A stretch of 64,000 bases of DNA from [Erwinia] mediterraneensis (GTDB lineage Bacteria > Pseudomonadota > Gammaproteobacteria > Enterobacterales > Enterobacteriaceae). The DNA is taken from assembly GCF_900604315.1 (NCBI RefSeq), contig NZ_LR026978.1, positions 1,349,839-1,413,838 on the forward strand. Reading direction: 5' to 3'. This document shows positions 35,059 to 45,039 of the stretch, piece by piece (position 1 is the first letter of the stretch; each line of letters begins with the position of its first letter). The position numbers and the translations under genes were made by a program. A model generated the notes under the pieces. The model searched no databases and was not told the DNA's origin. It saw only the letters and a list, made by a program, of their open reading frames with translations.

Positions 35059-36241
35059 CCGTCTGGTTGCCGCTTTCCGGATGACGGGAGAGCGGCCACC
35101 AGCAGAGCAGCATCACCAGCGCAGTCAGGAACATCAACATGCCGAGGCTAAACTGATCGCGTTGCGGCAGCTGGGCTGACAGCCAGGCCACCAGCCCGGA
35201 GCCAAGGTTCTGCAGGCCGCCAAGCAGCGCCCCGGCACTGCCCGCCAGCCAGGCGTAAGGTTCCATCGCACCGGAGGTCGCCAGCGGAAACAGCATCCCC
35301 GCCCCAAAGAAAAACAGCGCCGCCGGCACCAGCAGCGTCCAGATATTCATCACGCCAAACCAGGCCGGTAGCCACATCAACACGCCAGCCAGCAGACAGC
35401 TGTTTACGCCATACCACATCAGGCTGTGCCAGGATTTATGATCGCGTCCGGCAAACCAGGCGCCAAAAAAGGCCGCCGGAATCGGCAAAATAAACAGGAT
35501 GCTGACCGTCAGCGCATCCAGTCCCAGTACGCCGCCCAGCAGTACGCCACAGCTCGCCTCAAACACGGCGATGCCCGCCAGCGCACCAATCAGCAGCAGC
35601 AGGTAACGAAGAAAATTGCCGTCGCTCAGCAGCGTGGCGTAGCGGGATAAAAAGGGCTTCACGGTCACCGTCTGCGGGCGGGTTTCCGGCAACCAGCGCG
35701 CCATGGCGCACGTTACCGCCAGGCAGAGCAGCAACAGAAAGACGAAACAGGCGTGCCAGCCAAACAGACGTGTCAGCAACGCACCGATTACCGGTGCCAG
35801 TAGCGGACTGACCAGAATGCCCATATTCAGCAGACTATTGGCCTGGCGCAGCGCGCCGGCGGAGTAGAGATCGCGCGGCATGGTGCGCGCCATGACGCCA
35901 GCGACACCGGTTCCGGCACCCTGAATGGCGCTGCCCAGTACCAGCTGGTCAAGGGTGGTGGCGAAGATTGATATCAGCGCGCCCAGGCTGAAAATCGCCA
36001 TACCGATAAGGATCACCGGGCGACGGCCCGTACTGTCCGACAGCGGCCCGTAAATCAGCTGTGAACCGCCGTAGGTGATCAGATAAGCCGCCATCACCCG
36101 TTGCATGACGCCATCGCGGACATTCAACGCTTCAGCCATGCTGGCCATAGCGGGGACATAAATGGTCTGCGCCATCTGCCCTACCGCCACCAGCACGATA
36201 AGCATTACCAGCAGATGCCGGTTTTCCAGTTTATTGATCAT
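35048..36241 (-). CDS. emrD: Multidrug efflux MFS transporter EmrD
   Basis: A drug:proton antiporter of the major facilitator superfamily. The 397-residue product has about twelve membrane helices. It matches E. coli EmrD in VGQMAQTIYVPAM, the loop 2-3 motif YGPLSDSTGRRPVIL, NSLLNMGILVSPLLAPVIGALL and LFFFGAGMLFPLATSGAMEP. In E. coli emrD lies elsewhere in the chromosome; here it sits between glpX and fpr on the opposite strand. Its stop overlaps the end of glpX. Confidence 0.93.
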   Translation of the reverse strand: MINKLENRHLLVMLIVLVAVGQMAQTIYVPAMASMAEALNVRDGVMQRVMAAYLITYGGSQLIYGPLSDSTGRRPVILIGMAIFSLGALISIFATTLDQLVLGSAIQGAGTGVAGVMARTMPRDLYSAGALRQANSLLNMGILVSPLLAPVIGALLTRLFGWHACFVFLLLLCLAVTCAMARWLPETRPQTVTVKPFLSRYATLLSDGNFLRYLLLLIGALAGIAVFEASCGVLLGGVLGLDALTVSILFILPIPAAFFGAWFAGRDHKSWHSLMWYGVNSCLLAGVLMWLPAWFGVMNIWTLLVPAALFFFGAGMLFPLATSGAMEPYAWLAGSAGALLGGLQNLGSGLVAWLSAQLPQRDQFSLGMLMFLTALVMLLCWWPLSRHPESGNQTVTG

Positions 36242-36538
36242 GAGTTATCGGAACGTTTTCAGTAAAAAGCGAAACGGCAACAGCCAGACGGCGGCAGCCC
36301 AGGATGGCGCAAAAAATATCAGGATTCGGTGACAAAGCGAGGTATCAGCACGAATGCATCAGGCCGTTGACGTCAAGTTTCTGCACCAGAAGTGTAAAGG
36401 TTGAACTACAAGCTGCTACTGTGTAAGGCGAGCCGCGTTTGTCGATAAGAGCCTTTATCCGCCGTCGCGCTGGAAAAAGCGGCCCGCTATGGCGAAGATA
36501 GCAACAAGCCTGAAAAATCAGTAATGAAGGAGAATGGC

Positions 36539-37285
36539 ATGGCTGACTGGGTCAACGCACACGTAAAGGAAGTGATCAACTGGACCGACGCGCTGTTCAG
36601 CCTTCGGGTACAGGCGCCTGTCGCCCCTTTTACCGCAGGCCAGTTCGCCAAACTGGCGCTGGAGATTGACGGCGAACGCGTACAGCGCGCTTACTCCTAC
36701 GTTAATGCGCCGCGGGATGAGAATCTGGAGTTTTATCTGGTCTATGTGCCGGAAGGCAAACTCAGCCCGCATCTGATGGCGTTACGCCCCGGCGATCAGG
36801 TGATGGTCACCCGGGACGCGTCCGGTTTCTTTGTGCTGGATGAGATCCCCGACTGTAAAACCCTGTGGATGCTGGCTACCGGTACGGCCATCGGCCCCTA
36901 TCTCTCTATTCTGCAGCAGGGGGAAGGACTGGAGCGCTTCGAAAATATTGTGCTGGTACACGCTGCGCGTTATGCAGCCGATCTCAGCTACCTGCCGCTG
37001 ATGCTGCAACTGCAGCAGATCTATAACGGCAAATTGCATATCCAGACAGTGGTCAGTCGGGAAGAGGCGGCGGGATCCCTGACAGGGCGCATTCCGGCGC
37101 TGATTGCCAGCGGTGAGCTGGAACAGGCGGTCGGCCTGCCGATGGAGGCGGACAGCAGCCACATTATGCTGTGCGGGAATCCACAAATGGTACGGGATAC
37201 CCAGCAGCTGCTGAAAGAGACGCGAGAGATGCGTAAACATCTGAAACGTAAGCCAGGACATATTACCAGCGAACACTACTGGTAA
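36539..37285 (+). CDS. fpr: Ferredoxin/flavodoxin-NADP+ reductase
   Basis: An FAD flavoprotein that passes electrons from NADPH to flavodoxin or ferredoxin. The 248-residue product equals E. coli Fpr: FAD motif RAYSYVNAP, NADP motif ATGTAIGPYLS, and the C-terminal aromatic residue in EHYW. The start at 36539 has an AAGGAG seven bases upstream. E. coli fpr is activated by SoxS; I could not identify a convincing sox box in the 297-base upstream gap. Confidence 0.97.
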   Translation: MADWVNAHVKEVINWTDALFSLRVQAPVAPFTAGQFAKLALEIDGERVQRAYSYVNAPRDENLEFYLVYVPEGKLSPHLMALRPGDQVMVTRDASGFFVLDEIPDCKTLWMLATGTAIGPYLSILQQGEGLERFENIVLVHAARYAADLSYLPLMLQLQQIYNGKLHIQTVVSREEAAGSLTGRIPALIASGELEQAVGLPMEADSSHIMLCGNPQMVRDTQQLLKETREMRKHLKRKPGHITSEHYW

Positions 37286-37442
37286 ATCGCGCCCCCGCAC
37301 CGCGCCTGACGCTGCCTCGTCCCGGGGCGCGTCGCCTTAACCCCTTTATTCCGGAGAGAAAAAATTACCTGGCGGGGTTTTGACTTTGGCGGGTAAAAAA
37401 CGTTCTAATTTAGCGTTAATCTTACTGGTCAGGGCCACTGTA

Positions 37443-38033
37443 ATGAAGAATTTGCCAGGCGCGTTGTTGTTGAGTCTGCTGCTGAGCGCACCGGCACTGG
37501 CTCTCGATGCGCAGCCGCAGGAGGGTGCCGCCACTCTGCCTACCGCGCCCTACTTGCTGGCGGGGGCCCCCACTTTTGATATGACCATCGCCCAGTTTCG
37601 CGAAAAATATAATGCCGCGAATCCCGACCTGCCGTTACTGGAGTATCGCGCCATTGAGAATCGCAACGATAAAAGCCATCTCACGCGTGCCGCCAGTAAA
37701 ATCAATGAAACGCTGTATGCCTCCACGGCACTCGAATATGGCACCGGGAAAATCAAGACGCTGCAGATTACCTGGCTGCCGTTGCCCGGCCCTGACGAAG
37801 CGATTACCCGCGAACGGGCGCTGGCCTATATGACGGCGCTGCTGCGCTTCTTTTCGCCTGGCCTGACGCCGGAAGAGTCGCGTGAAAAGGTAGATGAGCT
37901 GCTGAGTGCCGGTAAAGGTTCGCGCTATTACGCCCGTACGGAAGGGGCGCTGCGCTTTGTGGTGGCAGATAACGGCGAGAAAGGGCTGACCTTTGCGGTT
38001 GAACCGATTAAGCTGACGCTTGCCGCGCCCTGA
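37443..38033 (+). CDS. yiiQ: YiiQ family (DUF1454) periplasmic protein
   Basis: A 196-residue protein of unknown function. It has a signal peptide (MKNLPGALLLSLLLSAPALA) and the family stretches APYLLAGAPTFDMTIAQFREKYNAANPDLPL, ALEYGTGKIKTLQITWLP and VVADNGEKGLTFAVEPIKL, which match E. coli YiiQ. It lies between fpr and tpiA, as in E. coli except that yiiR, yiiS and uspD are absent. Export to the periplasm is inferred from the signal peptide alone. Confidence 0.92.
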   Translation: MKNLPGALLLSLLLSAPALALDAQPQEGAATLPTAPYLLAGAPTFDMTIAQFREKYNAANPDLPLLEYRAIENRNDKSHLTRAASKINETLYASTALEYGTGKIKTLQITWLPLPGPDEAITRERALAYMTALLRFFSPGLTPEESREKVDELLSAGKGSRYYARTEGALRFVVADNGEKGLTFAVEPIKLTLAAP

Positions 38034-38154
38034 TAAGCACGGCAAAAGTGACGAAAAGCAAAGCCATCAATACATTTGATCTCTATACTGTCAGGCAGAC
38101 AACGCTGCCTGTGGGCAGGGCTATTTTAACGAATCGCGTTACGCGGAGGATATG

Positions 38155-38922
38155 ATGCGACATCCATTAGTTATGGGTAACTGGAAACTGAATGGCAGCA
38201 AACAAATGACCAACGACCTGATCGACGGTCTGCGCAACGCGCTGTCCGGTGTTGACGGTTGTGGCGTGGCCATTGCGCCGCCGGTGATGTATCTCGATCA
38301 GGCGAAGCATGCAGTTTCCGGAAGCCATATCGCGCTGGGCGCGCAGAACGTGGACGTCAATCTTTCGGGTGCGTTTACCGGTGAAGTCTCTGCTGAGATG
38401 CTGAAAGATGTGGGTGCGAAATACATCATTATCGGCCACTCCGAGCGCCGCACCTACCATAAAGAGAGCGACGAATTTATTGCGAAGAAGTTTGCCGTGC
38501 TGAAAGCAGCTGGCCTGGTGCCGGTACTCTGCATCGGTGAAACCGAAGCGGAAAATGAAGCGGGCAAAACCGAAGAAGTTTGCGCGCGTCAGATCGATGC
38601 GGTACTGGAAAGCCAGGGCGCAGAAGCCTTCCGTGATGCGGTCATCGCTTATGAGCCGGTCTGGGCTATTGGCACCGGCAAATCTGCCACCCCTGCGCAG
38701 GCGCAGGCTGTGCACAAGTTCATCCGTGAGCACATTGCAAAAAAAGATGCCGCTATCGCTGAACAGGTCATCATCCAGTATGGCGGTTCTGTGAATGACA
38801 AAAATGCGGCCGAGCTGTTTACCCAGCCCGATATCGACGGCGCGCTGGTTGGCGGCGCTTCGCTGAAAGCGGATGCGTTTGCCGTGATCGTGAAAGCGGC
38901 GGCGGAAGCGAAAAAAGCCTGA
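38155..38922 (+). CDS. tpiA: Triosephosphate isomerase
   Basis: Interconverts dihydroxyacetone phosphate and glyceraldehyde-3-phosphate in glycolysis. The 255-residue barrel has the catalytic lysine in GNWKLNG, histidine in IIGHSERR and glutamate in [12 protein letters not shown]. Of two adjacent ATGs the second (38155) is chosen: it matches E. coli [14 protein letters not shown] and has better spacing from GGAGG. A strong terminator follows. Confidence 0.98.
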   Translation: MRHPLVMGNWKLNGSKQMTNDLIDGLRNALSGVDGCGVAIAPPVMYLDQAKHAVSGSHIALGAQNVDVNLSGAFTGEVSAEMLKDVGAKYIIIGHSERRTYHKESDEFIAKKFAVLKAAGLVPVLCIGETEAENEAGKTEEVCARQIDAVLESQGAEAFRDAVIAYEPVWAIGTGKSATPAQAQAVHKFIREHIAKKDAAIAEQVIIQYGGSVNDKNAAELFTQPDIDGALVGGASLKADAFAVIVKAAAEAKKA

Positions 38923-38937
38923 GTCGACGGAGACAGG

Positions 38938-38967
38938 CAAAAAGGCGACCTACAGGTCGCCTTTTTT
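38938..38967 (+). terminator. Terminator of tpiA
   Basis: AAAAGGCGACCT / AGGTCGCCTTTT is a near-perfect hairpin with a T-run, 15 bases after the stop. Confidence 0.92.
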
Positions 38968-38999
38968 ATGCGCTTATGCCGCTACCTGCAACATAAGGC

Positions 39000-39032
39000 A
39001 AAAAAATGCCGGTCAGTATGCACCAACCGGCA
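39000..39032 (-). terminator. Terminator of fhuE
   Basis: On the minus strand GCCGGT / ACCGGC with a 12-base loop (39008-39031) is followed by an A-then-T-run. It lies about 45 bases beyond the fhuE stop. Confidence 0.75.
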
Positions 39033-39075
39033 AGATCTTCTCAGGCGCACACTGTATACCTGAGAGGGGACATCA

Positions 39076-41298
39076 TCAGAAGTTGTAGCTCGCCGTCACA
39101 GAGAAGTTACGCGGCTCGCCGTAAACGATATCGCCTTCGATATTGGTATCATACTTTTTATCGAACAGGTTATTCAGGTTGCCCTGTATCGCCAGGTTTT
39201 TATTAACCTGATAGCGGCTAAACAGGTTCACCAGCGCATAGCTGCCCTGCTCCGCATACAGCGTGCCGTTGCCTTCCGGCCCACTTTGTTCACTCCAGAC
39301 ATGGGTCTGCCAGTTGATGCCGCCGCCCACGCTCAGCGCCTGCAGGGTCGGTACGCGGTAAGTGGTGAACAGCTTCAGCTGCGTGCGCGGCAGTTGCGGA
39401 TTCACCGCCGTGCCATCACGCTCTTCAGCGATATAACGCGTACCACCAAAGGTCATTTGCCAGTTATCGGTGATAGCGCCATTCAGTTCAAATTCGATAC
39501 CGCGGCTGACGGTGCCGTCTTTAGCCACATAGGCATTCTCTTGCGTGCCGGGAATAATCCTTCCGGTATCTTGCCCTACATTATCCAGCTCGGTGCGGAA
39601 CACCGATACCGAGGCGGTCAGGCGGCTGTTAAACCAGTCCGATTTCACCCCGGCTTCGTAGTTTTTCCCGACGACCGGTGACAGATAACTGCCGTTGATA
39701 TCGCGATAGGACTGCGGCTGGAATACTGAGGTATAGCTGGCGTAGGCTGACCAGCTTTCATTGATGTCATACACCAGACCGCCATAAGGGGTGATGTTGT
39801 TCTTTTCCAGATCGTTGGTCAGGGTGTCTTTGTTCCAGCGCGTATAACGTGCGCCAAGGATCAGGTGCAGCGGATCGCTCAGCGAAATGCGCGTCGCCAT
39901 ATAGGCGGACTTCTGACGCGTCACATCCTGCTGCGCCAGACTACGCGGCGCCCAGTCGGTTTCCGGATACTGAGCGTTGTATTGATTGAAGTCGCCCAGC
40001 TGGGCTGGCGAGATGTTTTCCCATGCGCTGTAGTAGGTGTTGCGCTGTTTGCTGTAGCTGACGCCTGCCATCAGTTCATGGGTGCGACCAAACAGCTGAT
40101 AAGGACCGCTGGCAAAGGTATCGACCGCATCCACTTTACGCTTGCCGGTGTTATAGCCAGTACCCGCAACAACCGGATAATTTGCATAAGGCGAAACGCC
40201 AATACCGGTGGTTTTATCAAAGAACCCATCCACATAAAGCATTTTACTGTCGAGGGTGGTGATGTTATGGGTGCCGTTCAGCGTCCACTGCCAGCCGTTA
40301 TCAAATGACTGCTCCAGACGGGCAAAGACCTTTTTGCTCTCTTTGTTGTTATAAGCCCAGTCCGGCGCGGTGTTAAAGCCGCGACGATAATCGGTCTTGC
40401 TGCCGTCACTGTACCAGCGCGGTAAGCCGCCCCACATTGGGCTGTCGGCATTGGTCTCCTGATACTCGTAACCCACGGACAGCGTGGTATTATCCGTCAG
40501 GTCAGCATCGATCACGCCATAGAGGAATTTTTTATCGGCGCCGTAACGCTCCACAAAGCTGTTATTGTCCTGATAACCGGCCACCAGACGGCCACGCAGA
40601 TTGCCCGACTCGGTCAGCGGCGACTGCACATCCGCCACATAGCGCTGCTTGTTCCAGCTGCCGTAGCTGGCAGAAAACTCACCGGCCGCTTCGCGGCTAT
40701 CAGCGTGCTTGCGAATCAGGTTTACCGCCGCAGAGGGGTTACCTGCCCCGGTCAGCAGGCCGTTCGCACCGCGCACCACTTCAATACGCTCATACAACGC
40801 GCTGTCGGTTTGCGAATCGCCCAGGTTCCACTGGCTTTCAAAGACGGTGGGAATACCGTCAACCATATAGTTATCAATCAGAAAGCCGCGCGAATAGTAG
40901 GTTTTACGATCCATGTCCGCCGTGCTTTCCTGAATCCCGGTGGTGTTATTCAACACCTGCCCCAGCGACTGCAGCTGCTGATCCTTCATGCGCTGCTCAC
41001 TGATGATGCTGACCGACTGCGGAACATCGCGCACCGTAGAGAGTAATTTGGTACCTGCGCGCGTCACCGGCACGCTGTAATCCGTTTTGCTGTTATCCGC
41101 TGCGCTATCATCAGCAGATGCGCTTACTGTAAGGGTCTGATTATCGCTTGCGGCAGGGGCTTCTGCTGCCCAGGCGCAGCCTTGCGCAAACGTGGCCGCG
41201 ATAACACTTGCCAGAAGTGAGAAACGAAGAGGTGTGTGGTGGGCACCTGCCGCCGCCTTTATGTCTGATCCCCGGACGCGCAAACTATCAAGAGCCAT
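39076..41298 (-). CDS. fhuE: TonB-dependent ferric-coprogen/rhodotorulate receptor FhuE
   Basis: An outer-membrane siderophore receptor. The 740-residue product has a long signal region ending near CAWAAEA (about residue 45). The plug carries RDVPQSVSIISEQRMKDQQLQSLGQVLNNTTGIQES, YYSRGFLIDNYMVDGIP and EVVRGANGLLTGAGNPSAAVN, followed by a barrel ending in TASYNF. Similarity to E. coli FhuE is strong throughout, so coprogen, ferrioxamine B or rhodotorulic acid are the likely ligands. In E. coli fhuE lies elsewhere. A Fur-like site upstream fits iron control. Confidence 0.9.
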   Translation of the reverse strand: MALDSLRVRGSDIKAAAGAHHTPLRFSLLASVIAATFAQGCAWAAEAPAASDNQTLTVSASADDSAADNSKTDYSVPVTRAGTKLLSTVRDVPQSVSIISEQRMKDQQLQSLGQVLNNTTGIQESTADMDRKTYYSRGFLIDNYMVDGIPTVFESQWNLGDSQTDSALYERIEVVRGANGLLTGAGNPSAAVNLIRKHADSREAAGEFSASYGSWNKQRYVADVQSPLTESGNLRGRLVAGYQDNNSFVERYGADKKFLYGVIDADLTDNTTLSVGYEYQETNADSPMWGGLPRWYSDGSKTDYRRGFNTAPDWAYNNKESKKVFARLEQSFDNGWQWTLNGTHNITTLDSKMLYVDGFFDKTTGIGVSPYANYPVVAGTGYNTGKRKVDAVDTFASGPYQLFGRTHELMAGVSYSKQRNTYYSAWENISPAQLGDFNQYNAQYPETDWAPRSLAQQDVTRQKSAYMATRISLSDPLHLILGARYTRWNKDTLTNDLEKNNITPYGGLVYDINESWSAYASYTSVFQPQSYRDINGSYLSPVVGKNYEAGVKSDWFNSRLTASVSVFRTELDNVGQDTGRIIPGTQENAYVAKDGTVSRGIEFELNGAITDNWQMTFGGTRYIAEERDGTAVNPQLPRTQLKLFTTYRVPTLQALSVGGGINWQTHVWSEQSGPEGNGTLYAEQGSYALVNLFSRYQVNKNLAIQGNLNNLFDKKYDTNIEGDIVYGEPRNFSVTASYNF

Positions 41299-41419
41299 TA
41301 TTAAGCCTCATTTGTTTTTTGTTTTTTACTGTTCACTACGCGCGTCTCGACAGGCGCAACAGCTGCCAGCCCGAATGAGCGCCTGCGGGTAAAACGCAGT
41401 TGTAATGTTATTTATAAAG

Positions 41420-41449
41420 CAAATGAGAAATATACTCATTGGCATTATC
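41420..41449 (-). promoter_or_regulatory. Candidate Fur box and promoter of fhuE
   Basis: The minus strand reads GATAATGCCAATGAGTAT followed by ATTTCTCATT. This fits the hexamer array (GATAAT repeats and an inverted copy) of Fur sites. A TATAAA element lies just downstream. It is about 120 bases ahead of the start of this siderophore receptor gene. The rest of the 310-base gap to sbp holds only the sbp terminator. Confidence 0.6.
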
Positions 41450-41551
41450 GTTGCAAGCGGTGTTACCCAATATTGCGAAATTTTTCCAGCCTTTACGGCT
41501 TATAAAAAGAGGGCTTCTGCGGCGGGATAACGGAATGCGTTTTGCTGGGTG

Positions 41552-41589
41552 GAAATAAAAACGGCCAGCATGATAAACAGGCTGGCCGT
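41552..41589 (-). terminator. Terminator of sbp
   Basis: On the minus strand ACGGCCAGC / GCTGGCCGT with an 11-base loop (41561-41589) is followed by TTTTTATTTCC. Confidence 0.85.
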
Positions 41590-41608
41590 CAGACAGAAGA
41601 CAGGGTGT

Positions 41609-42601
41609 TTAATCAGGTTTCATGACCTTATCGTAGGTGCCGCCATCGGCAAAGTGCGCTTTCTGCGCTTGTGCCCAGCCACCAAATTTATCAGCAATGG
41701 TGAACAGCTTAACCGGCGCAAAGGTGCCTGCGAATTCCTTCATGACCTCAGCATCACGTGGACGATAAAAATTCTGTGCGGCAATGGTCTGGCCTTCCAC
41801 GGAATAGAGGTACTTCAGGTAATCTTCTGCCACCTTACGCGTGCCCCGCTCATCAACCACTTTGTCTACCAGGGAGACCGTGGGTTCTGCCAGGATGGAT
41901 TCGCTCGGCGTCACAATTTCGAACTGATCTTTACCCAGCTTGTTCACCGCCAGCCAGGCTTCGTTTTCCCAGGCGATTAGCACATCACCAATGCCGCGCT
42001 CCACGAAAGTGTTGGTCGCGCCGCGTGCGCCTGAGTCCTGTACCTCTACGTTTTTAAACAGCGCTTTGACAAAAGCCTGAGCTTTGGCCTGGTCGCCATT
42101 GTTCTGGTCCAGGGCATAACCCCAGGCCGCCAGATAGTTCCAGCGCGCACCACCGGAGGTTTTGGGGTTTGGGGTAATCACTGAAACCCCTGGTTTAATC
42201 AGATCGTTCCAGTCATGGATAGTTTTCGGGTTGCCTTTACGCACCAGGAACACAATGGTGGAAGTATAAGGAGCAGAATTGTCCGGCAGGCGCTTCAGCC
42301 AGTTCGGATCGATACGTCCGCGCTCAGCGATAGCATCGACATCAGATTCCAGCGCAAGGGTGACCACATCAGCACGAATACCGTTGATTACCGATGTCGC
42401 CTGTTTGCCCGATCCGCCATGCGACTGACGTACCACCACATTATCGCCTGTTTCTTTTTTGTAATGGACACTAAAGGCTTTGTTGTACTGTTCATACAGT
42501 TCACGGGTTGGATCGTAAGAGACATTCAGCAACTGGACATCTTTAGCCAGCACGCTGGTTGAAGCCAGTAACAGGGTAAAACCGATACTCCACTTATTCA
42601 T
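41609..42601 (-). CDS. sbp: Periplasmic sulfate-binding protein
   Basis: Binds sulfate in the periplasm for the CysTWA ABC importer. The 330-residue product has a signal peptide (cleavage about TSVLA/KDV) and the family stretches [33 protein letters not shown] and [20 protein letters not shown]. It matches E. coli Sbp rather than CysP. It precedes pfkA on the same strand, with a pfkA terminator arriving first, so it has its own promoter in the AT-rich gap 42602-42703. CysB control is expected but no site was identified. Confidence 0.96.
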   Translation of the reverse strand: MNKWSIGFTLLLASTSVLAKDVQLLNVSYDPTRELYEQYNKAFSVHYKKETGDNVVVRQSHGGSGKQATSVINGIRADVVTLALESDVDAIAERGRIDPNWLKRLPDNSAPYTSTIVFLVRKGNPKTIHDWNDLIKPGVSVITPNPKTSGGARWNYLAAWGYALDQNNGDQAKAQAFVKALFKNVEVQDSGARGATNTFVERGIGDVLIAWENEAWLAVNKLGKDQFEIVTPSESILAEPTVSLVDKVVDERGTRKVAEDYLKYLYSVEGQTIAAQNFYRPRDAEVMKEFAGTFAPVKLFTIADKFGGWAQAQKAHFADGGTYDKVMKPD

Positions 42602-42703
42602 TGCTTGCTCTCCCGAAGCGGTTATAGAACAAGCGTGACATAAAATTTTCCTGAAATTAAAGAATTAAAAAAAGGTTATTATAACTTTCAGGAATAAAAC
42701 AGA

Positions 42704-42732
42704 CAAAGAAAAGGCGCGAATCATTTCGCGCC
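42704..42732 (-). terminator. Terminator of pfkA
   Basis: On the minus strand GGCGCGAA / TTCGCGCC with an ATGA loop (42713-42732) is followed by TTTTCTTTG, ten bases after the pfkA stop. Confidence 0.9.
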
Positions 42733-42741
42733 TGAAAAGGA

Positions 42742-43704
42742 TTAGTAGAGTTTTTTGGCGGTTTCGAGCCAGTCGCGTTTAAAGGGGCGCTTCATGTTCT
42801 CGATGGCGTCAATGATGTCATGGTGCACCATCTTCTCATTCTGGATGCCGACGCAGCGGCCGCCGTAGCCCTGCAGCAGCAGCTCGATCGCATAGGCGCC
42901 CATGCGGGATGCCAGAATACGGTCATAGGCGCAGGGCGCGCCGCCTCGCTGAATATGGCCCAGCACGGTAGCACGGGTTTCACGTTTGGTTTCTGCTTCG
43001 ATATAGCGCGCCAGATCGTCAATATCACAGATATGCTCTGTGATCGCCACAATCGCGTGTTTTTTCCCTTTCGCAATGCCCGCTTTGATTTCAGAGACCA
43101 GCTCTTCACGCGTATAAGGAATTTCCGGCAGTACGATAAACTCACAGCCACCCGCAATCGCCGCCGCCAGGGTTAAATCGCCACAGTAACGCCCCATCAC
43201 TTCAACGATAGAGATACGCTGGTGGGAAGAAGAGGTATCGCGCAGGCGGTCTATCGCCTCCACCACCGTTTCCAGCGCAGTGAAATAACCGATGGTGTAA
43301 TCGGTCCCGGCAACGTCGTTATCAATGGTGCCCGGCAGGCCAATGCAGGGAAAACCCATTTCCGTCAGGCGCTTAGCCCCCATGTATGAACCATCGCCGC
43401 CGATGACCACCAGCGCATCAATACCGCGCTTTTTCATATTCTCGATAGCGATCTGGCGTATTTCCTCGTTGCGAAACTCCGGAAAACGGGCCGAGCCGAG
43501 AAAGGTGCCGCCGCGGTTAATCATATCCGAGACACTGTAGCGGTCGAGATTGATCATGCGGTCTTCATACAGTCCCAGATAGCCGTCATAAATACCAAAA
43601 ACTTCCAGTCCTTCACTGAGTGCAGAGCGCACAACTCCGCGAATGGCTGCGTTCATGCCCGGGGCGTCGCCGCCGCTGGTCAGTACACCGATTTTTCTGA
43701 TCAT
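42742..43704 (-). CDS. pfkA: 6-phosphofructokinase I
   Basis: Phosphorylates fructose-6-phosphate, the committing step of glycolysis. The 320-residue product equals E. coli PfkA: ATP loop [27 protein letters not shown], catalytic GTIDND, and effector/substrate segments [10 protein letters not shown] and [13 protein letters not shown]. The start at 43704 ([13 protein letters not shown]) is chosen over an upstream ATG at 43725. The promoter region with a Cra-like site is conserved with E. coli. Confidence 0.98.
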   Translation of the reverse strand: MIRKIGVLTSGGDAPGMNAAIRGVVRSALSEGLEVFGIYDGYLGLYEDRMINLDRYSVSDMINRGGTFLGSARFPEFRNEEIRQIAIENMKKRGIDALVVIGGDGSYMGAKRLTEMGFPCIGLPGTIDNDVAGTDYTIGYFTALETVVEAIDRLRDTSSSHQRISIVEVMGRYCGDLTLAAAIAGGCEFIVLPEIPYTREELVSEIKAGIAKGKKHAIVAITEHICDIDDLARYIEAETKRETRATVLGHIQRGGAPCAYDRILASRMGAYAIELLLQGYGGRCVGIQNEKMVHHDIIDAIENMKRPFKRDWLETAKKLY

Positions 43705-43799
43705 GACAACCTCTGGATTGTTCAAAACTAAGGGTTAATCCTGCCTGTCGAGCGCCGTATGAGTCAGATTTACGATAAGCGCGACATAAGATGGCAGAT

Positions 43800-43834
43800 A
43801 GTATATCAAAGCGCTGGTGCTGAATTGATTCAGG
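43800..43834 (-). promoter_or_regulatory. pfkA promoter with Cra (FruR) operator
   Basis: The minus strand has CCTGAATCAATTCAGC at 43819-43834, a dyad (TGAATnnATTCA) that matches the Cra consensus and the operator I recall ahead of E. coli pfkA. A TATACT -10 lies at 43800-43805, so Cra would cover the -35 region and repress glycolytic flux during gluconeogenesis. Confidence 0.75.
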
Positions 43835-43912
43835 TCAGACAAGTTTCCGCTAATTCATTTTCTACCGCTACATTTTGTTAATTTTTTAGCGCAAATTACT
43901 ACCGGCACCCGT

Positions 43913-44815
43913 TTAAAACTGATAAAAATGTTCGCGCTCAGCCGCGACAACGGAACAGGGATCCTGGTGAATAATCACATCGGAACCTGGAAATCGCTGC
44001 CGTAATGCCTGTTCAACCTGATCGGCCACCTGATGGGCCTGTACCAGCGGCAACTGGTCATCCAGTTCCAGATGCAGCTGAATAAATTTGGTCGGACCTG
44101 ACTGCCGCGTGCGTAGATCATGCGCCCCCTGCACGCCTGGCCAGTTGGCCACTATCGCCATAATGCTTTGCTGCTCCTCTTCCGGCAAGGCGCGATCCAG
44201 TAATGACTGTACCGCCTCATAACCCATGCGCAAGGCGTTATAGAGAATAAAGACGCCGATACCGAGGGCGAACAGCGCATCGGCGCGTGGAAAACCGTAA
44301 CTGCTCAGTGCCAGCGCAGCCAGAATGGCACCATTCATAATGATGTCCGACTGATAATGCAGCATATCTGCCCGGACAGCCTGACTCCGGGTTTTATGCA
44401 CAACCCAGCGCTGGAAGGTCACCAGCATTAAGGTGATAAACAAGGAGATCAGCGTAATGACGATACCCACTAACGGTGCCTGCAAAACATTGGGTGTCGC
44501 CAGATGTTGAAGCCCCGTCAGGAACAGAAATAAGGCGGAGCCAGAGATAAACATACTTTGCGCCAGCGCAGCGAGCGATTCGGCTTTGCCGTGACCAAAA
44601 GTATGATCGGCATCTGCTGGCTGCAGGGAATAACGTACTACCAGCAGATTTGTCAGTGAAGCGGCAATATCCACCAGTGAATCAACCAGCGCAGCCAGCA
44701 AACTCACTGACCCGGTATACCACCAGGCGAAGATTTTCACCAGTAACAGCAGAGACGCTATAAAGGTGGCAGCCAGGGCCGCGCGTTTAACCAGTTTGCC
44801 ATAGGATGAGTGCAT
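43913..44815 (-). CDS. fieF: Cation-efflux pump FieF (ferrous iron/zinc)
   Basis: A cation diffusion facilitator that exports Fe2+ and Zn2+ in exchange for protons. The 300-residue product has six membrane helices, the transport-site residues Asp45 and Asp49 (LVDSLVDI) and His153 and Asp157 (HYQSD), numbered as in the E. coli structure, and a C-terminal cytoplasmic metal-binding domain ([22 protein letters not shown]). In E. coli it is adjacent to cpxP; here a KGG-repeat gene and an AT-rich gap intervene. Confidence 0.96.
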   Translation of the reverse strand: MHSSYGKLVKRAALAATFIASLLLLVKIFAWWYTGSVSLLAALVDSLVDIAASLTNLLVVRYSLQPADADHTFGHGKAESLAALAQSMFISGSALFLFLTGLQHLATPNVLQAPLVGIVITLISLFITLMLVTFQRWVVHKTRSQAVRADMLHYQSDIIMNGAILAALALSSYGFPRADALFALGIGVFILYNALRMGYEAVQSLLDRALPEEEQQSIMAIVANWPGVQGAHDLRTRQSGPTKFIQLHLELDDQLPLVQAHQVADQVEQALRQRFPGSDVIIHQDPCSVVAAEREHFYQF

Positions 44816-44950
44816 GCCACGATCCGGTAAAAGGGAGATTCACAGAGCCACAGGCTTGTGCATAACAGGGAACCAGTAAATAAAGTTTACCACCTTCAGG
44901 TGCATGACGTATAAATCCGCTGTTACGCGTTGTCCTGATTAACGATGTGC

Positions 44951-44989
44951 AGAAAAAACAAACCCCGGCCTCTGCAACAGAGGTCGGGG
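44951..44989 (-). terminator. Terminator of the KGG-repeat gene
   Basis: On the minus strand CCCCGACCTCTG / CAGAGGCCGGGG forms a 12-base stem with a three-base loop (44963-44989; one G-T pair), followed by TTTGTTTTTTCT. Confidence 0.88.
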
Positions 44990-45039
44990 CTCAGGGCTTC
45001 CTGTTAATCAGAAGCCTTATATCATCAGATTTGCGTTAA

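Noticed and set aside
36242..36538. SoxS or MarA box ahead of fpr
   Set aside because: Expected from E. coli, but no convincing match to the degenerate consensus could be placed in the 297 bases.
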